Part shown: positions 47,045 through 56,503 of the stretch, piece after piece
Layout of the letters: every line of letters starts with the position of its first letter
Numbering within the stretch: the first letter of the stretch is position 1
Source: Petrosia ficiformis
Taxonomy: Eukaryota > Porifera > Demospongiae > Haplosclerida > Petrosiidae
DNA length: 64,000 nucleotides
Assembly: GCA_947044365.1 (NCBI GenBank)
Contig: OX345636.1
Location: forward strand, 20,252,548-20,316,547
Direction of reading: 5' to 3'
The notes under the pieces: model-generated
Database searches by the model: none
The model's input: the letters and a program-made list of their open reading frames with translations, nothing else
Told to the model about the DNA's origin: nothing
Translations under genes and position numbers: made by a program

Positions 47045-50000
47045 ATGGCTTCTGATGTGAAAAGCAAAGTCCTGACAGGTCTTTATAGTCAGCATTATAA
47101 TTCTGTTTTGTCTTTGATAATCACCATAATTTATGGTATCCCAATTATTTTTTTAATCCTGCCATTAGTACTTGGTCCTGAATCACCTGATAAACTTGGT
47201 GTAGTCTTACCTCATGAACACTTGCTGCTTGACTTTAGAAAAGCCGAAATACGACCACAATATTTACCTCAGGATGCCATCAGAGATCTCTCACTAGAGA
47301 TGAATAATCTAGGAAAGATTAGACAATATCCGTAAGTAAGAGTTGGTTAGTTTCTACAGAAGTGGATGTTACATTCAACATGAATGTGTGTATGTATGTA
47401 TACAAGAAGTATTTTTCGTTGATAAAAGAGAATATGTCTCATTGAATCGGCAACAAAGAATGTCCCTCCACGACAATAATTACAAACAGAAGTGTAGAAC
47501 TAGTCATGTTTTAATTCAAAAGTGAATGTTATATTTCCAATTTTCTAAAACAAAGCAAAAAGTATCCCTGTCATTGCTTTGTGGTGCTATCACTCATTGC
47601 TGGTGTAGCCTCACCCTCTGGTAGCATTAGCTGTGTTCGTGGAATAGTCAGGCAGAGCCTGATCCACACAGAAGGAGGGTCGGGACTGACTGACAACGTG
47701 ATTTGTTCTCTACTTTTATGGCTTTTGTGGAGCTGCAAACTGTGTTAATGATGTATGTACAAGCAAATAACTGTATATACATTCAATCAACCTCATGTAA
47801 ATTAATCATAGAGATGGCCCATCAAAATTTTATAAACACTTCAACAACATGAAGGAAAGTTAAAACTAAAAAAATGTATGCGTACATGGTACTTTAGACA
47901 AAATTAAACAAAACCCCTTTCATATAATCCTACATATTCTATAGTAAATAGCAAAATACATAGTAGCTGTACTTATTTAGGGTTATATGGAAGTGGTTTC
48001 ATTACAGACTCTGATCTTCCAAGTAGGCAGTCAAAAGCACCAGGTAGGCTGGGGTAATACAGAATTTTTCCAAAACCCATCAGGAGCACAGTGAATATTT
48101 CTTTTCTTGTGTGAACATTGAATTTCTTACACATGAGGTGTGGCTTGTAAGAGTGCAGTTTGAGGTCCCTACATTATCTTTGAATTTTTAAAGTATATAG
48201 TCTAAGTTAATGACTCTATAGTGATTTCAAGAGAAATACCATTCTCCCCGGTTGAAGAGAGGTTTTTCAACAGTCAATACCCCTAATAATACAACACATG
48301 ATTGGATACAAAATATTCAAGAGGACTTGATAGAACTACTAGATTCAGAATTATAAAACTTACCGTTCACTTATATTTCATTTCAACAGTTATAGTGTTC
48401 CTATGAATTTAGTCATTGACAATGAAGATGAGATTGTTGATGAACTCAAGCTATTTAAACAAGCAGGCGGAGGAACACTGTGTGATTTGACAGTAACAGG
48501 AATACGTATCAAAGCCAATACTTTGAAAAACATTTCAGTGTCAACTGGAGTCCATATAGTTTGTGGTACTGGTTTTTATGTTGACAGCTTCTTAACTGAA
48601 GACATAAAGAAGATGCGAAATGAAGAGCTAACACAATTCATGGTGGATGAAATAGTAAACGGAATACAAGGTTCTGATGGAGTGAGATGTGGAATCATTG
48701 GTGAAATTGGATGTTCATGGCCACTCACTGTATATGAAAAGAAGAGTCTCCAAGCTGCTGCTATTGCACAACGTGAAACAGGTGACCAACTCTATGTATT
48801 CATTCTTTACTTTTTTTATTAATCTTCACTGCATAGGTGAAGGGTTACAGTAATTTAATCGTGTGTGTGTGTGTGTCTATATAAAAATTCTCAGAAAACT
48901 GCTAGGGCACCAAACGAGGTACTGCCAGATTTTAGGCAAGATGATAAGAAAAACAAACAAAAGGATTTTTGTAGGCATCTCTATTTTTCTCCTCAGTCAA
49001 GTGTATTTTATTCCACTAACTTAACTGTATCAACCATATATCATGTATGTTGAATATATTCATAATTATAGGGTCAAGCTAAACATACCATCCACTAAAT
49101 GTGTAATCATTATTTTGATTATTATACATGTAGGTGCTCCTCTCATAATTCATCCTGGAAGAAGCAAAGCTGCCCCTTTTGAGATAGTGGATATATTACG
49201 TGAAGCAGGAGCTGATATATCTAGGACAGTGATGTCTCACTTAGATAGGACTTTCTCTACTCCAGATGAATTCCTCAAGTTTGCTGAGACAGGATGTTAT
49301 TCAGAGTTAGATGTGTTTGGAATTGAGTGTTCACAATACCAAGTTAGTAATGGTTGAAGAGACATACAATTTTGGAAGAAGAATTCTGTTTATTTATAGG
49401 AGAAAGCTTTTACATGGATGTGCTGTTTGAATTATGATATGCAAGCATGAAAGAATTAGAAAAAAAAGGTGAACTGAAAAAGTCAGGAATCCAACTATGG
49501 ATCAACCCAGGACCTTATGATGTCTGGTCAGGTGCTCTTACCATCTGAGTCACTGGACTCGTTGATGACAGAGGAGTGTAGGATTGTAATAATCCCTAGT
49601 TTGTTTCTAATTCTTTTTTGCCTGCATATCAGAGATTAAACAAACCACTTCCATATAACCCTACATAAGTACAGCTCTTGGTATTTTGTTTTATAGCAGT
49701 GTAAGTACTTATGTAGGGTTATATGGAAGTGGTTTGTTTAATTTTGGGTCCTATGTTAGCTTCCCAACCTTGTTTGCGCTTTTTGGGTTTTGACATCCCT
49801 ACATCTTCTTTCACTTTTATTGAAAATGTTTTTTATTATTCTTGTCATAATAACACCTTGCATATGCCTCGCATCTGGTCTATTTTGAAGTATTGATAGC
49901 CTTTGTTAAAAATACTCAAAATCTTAATCTTAAAAGCATGTTGATAAATTAATTTAAACTACTCTTTGATTCACTCAAATTCTAAACTTGTATTTAATTA

Positions 50001-50868
50001 CAGTGTCTGTAGCACTATCCAGCAAAGGAATCATAGTGTGCATTTTGTAATAACCATTTTTAATGTTTTCCTCATTTTATGTTCTGTTGATTATAGTTTA
50101 AACCTGAAGTTGACATGATGAGTGATGCGCAACGTATGGAAATAGTTAAGTTTCTCTGTATGAAAGGACACTCTGACCATGTGTTGATTTCACATGACAT
50201 TCATACAAAGCATCGACTGGTAATTATATAATCATAACAATTATTAGATAATTTTCAGAATAGGCATGGGGCCAAATGCATTTACAATAAGTGTGCATAT
50301 ATGAGTACTTGTACTTGTACTTAAGTCCTTTCCTCATTAATACAAAGTACTTGTATTTGTACTGAAGTTTGTAGTTGAGTGCTTGTACTTGTACTCAAGT
50401 CCTTAGTTGAGTGCTTGTACTTGTATGTAAGTCCTTAATCAAGGATGAGTATCACAATGTTAATTAAAAGTTTGACATCTCAGCACCTAATTACCAAATG
50501 CATTTAAAATGTACTTGTACTTTATTTAAGTCCTTACAATTGTACTTGGCCCAATGCCTGGTGATAGGTGCAAGTTAAACGTGCTGACAGCATAATTATA
50601 GTAAATTGCAGATATCAAAGTTGTGCACTGCATGTTAATAATTATGGATGACATGCATGGCCGCTCATGCTATACATTAGGGCAATGAAACAATCTACAT
50701 GAAAGATTTGATAAAAGGTTTATATTCCTGCAGGTAAAGTATGGTGGTCATGGATATAGTCATATTTCGGAAAACATAATTCCAAGAATGAAAGATCGTG
50801 GTATCCCATCTGATATGGTTGAAAAGATTACCACTGCAAATCCACAAACATGGCTTACATTTCAATGA
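47045..50868 (+). CDS. PTER: Phosphotriesterase-related protein (PTER), 351 aa, complete
   Basis: PTER is a binuclear-metal amidohydrolase of the phosphotriesterase family; mammalian PTER acts in N-acetyl-amino-acid hydrolysis. Exons: 47045-47078, 47169-47331, 48390-48781, 49134-49342, 50097-50219 and 50734-50868 (TGA). All junctions keep frame and give 351 residues, against 349 in human. Metal ligands are visible: HEH in LPHEHLLLDF, the Glu in GEIGCSWPLT, His in IIHPGRSKAAP, His in VMSHLDRTF and Asp in SHDIHTKHRL. The end, KYGGHGYSHI then NPQTWLTF, is diagnostic. The first intron (90 nt) is inferred because removing it restores KVLTVLGPESPDKLG, matching the family; its donor GTCTTT is weak. 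The start is the first ATG in this context. The gene is divergent from the SV2-like gene. Confidence 0.94.
47900..48010. repeat. Degenerate hairpin repeat in PTER intron 2
   Basis: Contains a decayed version of the inverted repeat seen intact at 49635-49742 (TTAGGGTTATATGGAAGTGG with a weaker complement). A related fragment lies near 7360-7390. Confidence 0.5.
49487..49563 (-). other. tRNA-like sequence, pseudogene or SINE head
   Basis: On the minus strand a possible acceptor stem GAGTCCA pairs with TGGATTC 70 nt later. ACTCAGATGGTAAGAGC fits a D arm and pol III A box, and GGTCCTGGGTTGATCC a T arm and B box with one base missing. The T stem is poor, so a functional tRNA is unlikely. Confidence 0.45.
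49635..49742. repeat. Hairpin with perfect 38-bp arms in PTER intron 3
   Basis: 49635-49672 and 49705-49742 are exact reverse complements (containing CCACTTCCATATAACCCTAC) around a 32-nt loop. Decayed copies elsewhere suggest a small foldback element, but as RNA it would make a long perfect stem. Confidence 0.85.
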
Positions 50869-51019
50869 TCTCATTACTCATTAATTAATTTATTTCACAC
50901 AAACCACACCTTATGCACATGTGGTGCACTGGTGAAGTGCAGAACCCTATATTGTTCAGTGTGATTGGAGAGCAATATTTACCCTCACCGCAAAGCGTGG
51001 CATAGCACTTTCAGTTTTT

Positions 51020-51575
51020 TAAGGTTGTAATTTTACAATTTCCTGTCAGAGAGGAAGTACCACACCTATTTATTAGGTTACTAACTTTCACTGCAATGAC
51101 TGGGTCTTGGTGTTACCACACCCTAAATTACTGTAGATTACGAGGAGTATACCAATGTGGTGGCAGCATGTTGGCATTCTATCCATGCTTTGTTGGATGT
51201 GGTCTAGCGGTCAAGTGTCCGCCCTTTGATGTTACTTTGAAGTTAGCTTAAGGTACTTAAAAAACAAAATTGTGAAAAGAGAGTAGAATGGGATGTCAAT
51301 GTATGTGTGATGTATAAACTTGGTTTCTAGCTGGTTCTAGCGAGAGAGAAAGGGATGTTGGGAGATTAAGTGACAAATAGTGTTCGCTTGCAGACTTGAG
51401 TGGATGGTGTGCTTGCAGTAATTGGTAAGCAAGGTTGAGGTGACTGTTAGATTGCTCCAGCAGTTGGAGAAAGTTGCAAATTGCCTTGAAACGAAGGTTT
51501 TGATTTTAATGAGATGCTGAGCCACACCTCGCAATCAGTATATATTACATCCATGGTAGGTGTGGTTGGAATTAC
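51020..51575. mobile_element. Dispersed repeat of about 0.5 kb, copy 2, 3' of PTER
   Basis: Direct repeat of 46526-46985, starting about 150 bp after the PTER stop. Shares TTTCCTGTCAGAGAGGAAGT, AAAGGGATGTTGGGAGA and GCAAGGTTGAGGTGACTG. Confidence 0.65.
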
Positions 51576-52029
51576 TATTAACGTCCAGAAATTGGCTGTT
51601 TGACCAGCAAGTTATGCATTTTGTTCATGGAAAAGCAGATCTCAAGAAGGATTCTAACCTACACTGTACACAGCTATGATATAGCACATACCCACTAGGT
51701 CATGACAAGTGTATATAGACAGGGGCGTACCTGGAAGAAAATTGACGGGAGGGCCCCTGGAAGTGGGCGTGTTCAGTTTGTTATTAATAGTTATAACAGT
51801 ATTAAGGCAACATTCTTTTGTCATCCAAACAAATACTGTCCATTAGATTATTCTCGATGGATAAAAGTGTGATATCTGTGAGTCTCTTCTCAGTCATTAT
51901 TGTTCTCAAATAAGTTTTAATTCTCGGAAAACGATCGCTCACATTACAACGTGGTTTGGTTATTACAAGTATGCATAATTATTAGTTATGAATATAATTA
52001 TTATACAAAACAATTAATAATGAATATAA

Positions 52030-52798
52030 CTAGAAGAATGTAGAAACATTGTGGGGGCGAGCCTTCACGAGTTTATATGCATGCCCATTGCTACATACAC
52101 ATTTAGTTGCATGGGAAATCGAAGTGAAGAGATCATGGCCAGTAGTAACTTGAAGAGGAAATTGGAATTTGACAATTTTGATGTATCTGAAATTGGAAAT
52201 GAAATACAGCTTTGGTTCACGGTAGAGTAATAGAGATGTCGCCAATAAAAATTGCCGGAAAAATAAACATACAGAAGATGAACTCAGATTCGCTAAATCA
52301 GCATGGTATTTTTCTATCTTCTGACTTTGTGTACGCAATTGTCTTGTTTGTTGATGTCCGTCTCTGTCGAGCTGCAGTCTACGTTGTCTTACTTCTGGTG
52401 TTTCTAAAGACATTCTTTCCTGCCGATTATGACTTAGTTGAGCTAGTCTGGCAGCTCTCTGGTCATCATTTTCAGTAGACAGTCTTTGTCGCTGATTGTG
52501 ATTTAGGTGAGCTAGTCTAGCAGCTCTCTGGTCGTCACTTTCCGTAGATAGTCTTTGTTGCTGATTATGACTTAGCTGAGCTAGTCTGACTGCTCTCTGG
52601 TCATCAGTTTCAGAAGTTCCTTCGTTCACGATAGGCCCTTTGACGGTCAAGCCTAGCACGACGTTTTTCAGGAGTTTCTGATTCTCTACGCCGTCTATCT
52701 GAGATCCTGCCTTTTTTCAGTCGCTCTTGGCGCTGTTCAGGAGTTTCTTCTTGTCGTGTTCTCTTCGCTCTTATTTTAGTTGAAATCAAATCAGCCAT
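52030..52798 (-). pseudogene. Arg/Gln-rich 23-residue repeat ORF with a frameshift, inside a hAT element
   Basis: ATG at 52798 opens MADLISTKIRAKRTRQEETP, with ETPEQRQERLK and ETPEKRRARLDR units. The frame breaks at about 52620-52650, and the neighbouring frame continues four units of about 23 residues of the type DDQRAARLAQLSHNRQQR down to about 52230. The product would be a highly charged helix. Such arrays occur in invertebrate transposon ORFs; the function is unknown. Coding ability past the array is doubtful. Confidence 0.55.
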
Positions 52799-52825
52799 TT
52801 TAAACACGTGTGTACAGATAATTTT

Positions 52826-53333
52826 TATGGCCCGTAGGGCCATCCCTATAATTGCTTTCCACGGGGTTTAATGTATATATATATATATAATATTCTTGTG
52901 TCACTTGCGCGACTATGCGTTGTATACGTAGTTAAGGAAGTTGCGTCATTCCCGGGGGCTCGGTCAATTAATGGGCGTGGCGCGTAAAAGAACGCGCGTT
53001 TGAGCTACAGACCAGCCAGGAAGATTCAGAAAGGATGTAAAACTGCTAATAACTGTTGTATATAGCAGAGAAACAGTATAGATATTATGCAAGAATGTTT
53101 AACAAGTAAGTATGATAAGTTGTTGAGTTTCAGACACGAGGAAGTCATCATTTAGAACCTTGAAGGAGTACCTCAGTCAGTTCATCAGACATCTGTGTAT
53201 TTAGACTGCAATTAGGCTTACACTTACGTCTTCAGGCCCCAGGAGTACACAGAAAGGTAGAGACACTAGTGCCATCAGCAATGCTTAATACATAGTCATC
53301 ACAAAGCAAATATAAGGATGTTTTTTTCTCTAT
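52826..53333 (+). mobile_element. GGCCATCCCTATA-family MITE, left arm of an inverted pair
   Basis: Starts TTATGGCCCGTAGGGCCATC and ends GGATGTTTTTTTCTCTATA. Nested in the hAT element. Inverted relative to 53521-54066 and nearly identical. Confidence 0.82.
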
Positions 53334-53520
53334 ATACACTTGTTTAAAAATTATTTTCATTGCATGTATTATAAGAGTTTTAACGGTAAGAAGTCGTATC
53401 TATATATTATATATATATATATATATCGACAGAATCTCGTTTACACGACTAGTGTGGGGCTCGCTCAGGCTCGCCCCAATTATCAATTATCATTGATGCC
53501 CGGGCTCAGATACGCCACTG

Positions 53521-54066
53521 TATATAGAGAAAAAACATCCCTATATTTGCTTTGTGATGACTATGTATTAAGCATTGCTGATGGCACTAGTGTCTCTACC
53601 TTTCTGTGTACTCCTGTGGCCTGAAGACGTAAGTGTAAGCCTAATTGCAGTCTAAATACACAGATGTCTGATGAACTGACTGAGGTACTCCTTCAAGGTT
53701 CTAAATGATGACTTCCTCGTGTCTGAAACTCAACAACTTATCATACTTACTTGTTAAAGATTCTTGCATGATATCTATACTGTTTCTCTGCTATATACAA
53801 CAGTTATTGGCAGTTTTACATCCTTTCAGAATCTTCCTGGCTGGTCTGTAGCTCAAACGCGCGTTCTTTTACGCGCTACGCCCATTATATTAATTGACCG
53901 AGCCCCCGGGAATGACGCAACTTCCTTAACTACGTATACAACGCATAGTCGCGCAAGTGACACAAGAATAATTATATAATTATAATTATATAAATTATAT
54001 AATTATAATTATATATACATTAAACCCCGTGGAAAGCAATTATAGGGATGGCCCTACGGGCCATAA
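53521..54066 (-). mobile_element. GGCCATCCCTATA-family MITE, right arm of an inverted pair
   Basis: Starts TATATAGAGAAAAAACATCC and ends ATGGCCCTACGGGCCAT. The hAT element inserted at its left edge, because the TATATAGA duplication is the MITE's own terminus. Confidence 0.82.
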
Positions 54067-54265
54067 AAATATCAAAACCCTCATGCTCGGTGATTATAAA
54101 TCTGTTCTAGCACTGTAGGTGTGTTATAATGCAGTATAAATATACTACTTACCGACAGTTGGTCCAGGCTGTTTGAGCATGCGCTAATTGAGTGAGTGGA
54201 ACGAGCTCCTTTCTCGGCGATCTCAAAGGAGCTTGGGTACGATTATATTAAGGTTAGTGTGAGGT

Positions 54266-54722
54266 GTGACTCAGTATTACATTAAAGCTTTCGCGGTTCA
54301 GTTTTAAAAAAACTTTCTGGAGAATCCAACAGTCACCTCAACCTTGCTTACCAATTCCTGCAAACACAGCATCACCTAAGTGTGAAAGCGAATGTTATTT
54401 TTCATGTATTCTCCCAACATCCCTTTCTCTCTCACTAGAACTAGCTAGAAAGTAAGTGTATACGTCACACATACATTAACATGCTATTCTAATCTCCTAG
54501 AGTTCGTGGGACTGGGAACTTGGATCAAAGGCTTCAAACCACCGCCCAACTACTCCAACAAAGTGTGGGCGTTTTGAACAATAGAATGTCGACATGCCAT
54601 CACCTCCTACGTATGCCCTCATCATCTACAGTAATTTGGGGGTGCATCCAATGAATTGCACTATCAAATATAGGTGGTACTTCCTTTCTCTGAGCAAGAA
54701 GTTGTAAATTATGTACAACCTT
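54266..54722 (-). mobile_element. Dispersed repeat of about 0.5 kb, copy 3, inverted
   Basis: Reverse-complement relative of 46526-46985 and 51020-51575: CAGTCACCTCAACCTTGCTT, CAACATCCCTTTCTCTC and AGTACCACCTATATTTG-type ends. Confidence 0.6.
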
Positions 54723-55369
54723 GTGTATAAAGGGTTGTAATATTCAGGTGGAAATAACACTGTACCCAGCTGGGTAGATATTATCGTAGCATACACGTGA
54801 AATATTGCATTGATGGATTGTCCTCCTCCTTTCACCATAGTTTCCTATAGGCTGTATTAATCATAGTCCATCCTTATATCTAAACATCAACGAGCTTACT
54901 ATTATAATTGTAATATTGCTACATGAAATCACTCACAATTGTGTTTCACAAAACCTAGATTCAAAAAAAATTAAAAAGGAAAAAAATAATTATAATTATA
55001 ATTATGACTAAAACAAAACTATCAGAAGAAAAATGTAAAATAACAAACAATCATGCAATTTTCACTGAGTGCCAATTTGTGTTTTGTGTCCATTATGATG
55101 AGTTACCTGCATAACCAACAAGAAATAACAATATTGAAGCAATGGCTTCACTGCTTTGTACACACAGATACATGGCGGCATAACAAAAAAATGTTCAGAG
55201 CTTTATTGGTCATTATGCATAACTATGATTAGGTAATGTGTAATGTATGAACAATGAACATGCAAACACAATTATAATGATGACTTGCTATATATAGTAA
55301 TCATGTTTTAATGTGGTTACCCAGGTGGGGCAAATAAAAGTCTCAATTACATCATCACTTTGCTAGTGC
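54723..55369. other. Intergenic, nothing recognisable
   Basis: AT-rich sequence between dispersed repeats. I see no coding frame, clear repeat or structured RNA. Confidence 0.4.
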
Positions 55370-55625
55370 AATAAGCATTCTTGATCTTTATTGCCTTACC
55401 CTTGTGCCACATTAAAACACATATCAAAACATCTTCCAAACACATCAGAAAGCTCAAAATTAGAAAGAACGTATGCATGCATACCTTGCATTAGCACATA
55501 CACGCGTAATTCCTAAGCTTTCTTATCGTTTAGGAAGAGTCCACCATTTTTCAGCAAGTCATGCCCTTCATAATACATGTTCATAATACAGTATTGTGGG
55601 GGGTATGTGTTCTTAGAACAGTAAT
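55370..55625. repeat. Dispersed repeat, copy 2 (inverted)
   Basis: Reverse-complement relative of 43105-43450; see the shared GTATGTGTTCTTAGAACAG and AAGAACGTATGCATGC blocks. Confidence 0.55.
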
Positions 55626-55977
55626 ATTATATTTATGTATGTTCAGTAACTTCATTTCTGTACATAAGGAGAGATCCTTTTCTTTATTTGCAATTTATAA
55701 GATTTACAAATCTACAGCTAACACTATAATGATAACAAATATACTATGGGTAGCTAGTCATCATACTGAGGTTCAGTGGTGTAGCAAGAGCCTAACTTAT
55801 ACCTGGGCCTAATTCTTTATTCATGATGGGTGTCGCTTAATGAAATGAATATGCAACCAAGAAGTAGACAGTTCTGATGATACTGTGATATCGTCAGTAA
55901 CCTCGCCAAGAACTCCTGTTACACTGTACATGCAACTCTTAAAACCATCATTGGTGGTCCTGATATCATTACTTACT

Positions 55978-56147
55978 AGCTGCTTCTGTGCATCAGTTTC
56001 ATCAGTATGCTGCTGCCTTTGTCGCTTAGAAGCAGAAGAATCTAACTGATTCACATCTAAACAGTCAAAAATAGTCCGCTGTCTACCTTTACTTTGCTTC
56101 CAATTTCCAAACAACTTGACAATATTAATTTTAATAATAATTAGCAT
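55978..56147 (-). pseudogene. Possible hAT transposase N-terminal exon fragment
   Basis: On the minus strand WKQSKGRQRTIFDCLDVNQL is followed by a basic Gln-rich stretch and a good donor, QL|GTAAGT. Short basic FD-L segments like this start ZMYM1-type transposases, and CAGTGGTGTAGCAAGAGC near 55775 looks like a hAT end. Weak. Confidence 0.3.
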
Positions 56148-56503
56148 AATTAAAATTTGAATTTAACTCTGATGCCCGGGCCCGGGCCCAGGCCCGCCAG
56201 GCCCAGACTTGAAGAAATTTTGCCAACAGACAGACAGAACAATTACAGTAACCCTCTGCTCCGCCTACGTGGGTGAAGGTTAATTACAACTGTTTTACTT
56301 AGCACTACATACAGTTATAAAGTATATATTCACAAATTGTATACTCATCAATGTAAAGTAGTGTTTCATCATTTCACTAGCACAGTTAACTGTAGAATTT
56401 ACTGGCAGGATTTCTATATTACCTTATTTGGGTGTGACTTTCTTTGTTACATGTAAACTGGGAGGGTCATAACTCCATTATTTTTACTGAACAGTTATAA
56501 ATA

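Larger units (their letters stand above)
51720..53520 (-). mobile_element. 1.8-kb hAT transposon with perfect 8-bp target duplication
   Basis: Starts CAGGGGCGTACCTGG and ends CAGATACGCCACTG (inverted). TATATAGA flanks it exactly at 51712-51719 and 53521-53528. A minus-strand transposase remnant around 51830-51960 (RIKTYLRTIMTEKRLTD, then LLSIEN) matches the C-terminal end of ZMYM1-type hAT transposases. It also carries the ETPEQ-repeat ORF (52030-52798) and a nested MITE (52826-53333). Confidence 0.85.

Noticed and set aside
47560..47660. Another possible MITE copy in PTER intron 2 (GTATCCCTGTCATTGCTTTG)
   Set aside because: Only one end is recognisable and the core is missing, so it is too weak to list as an element.
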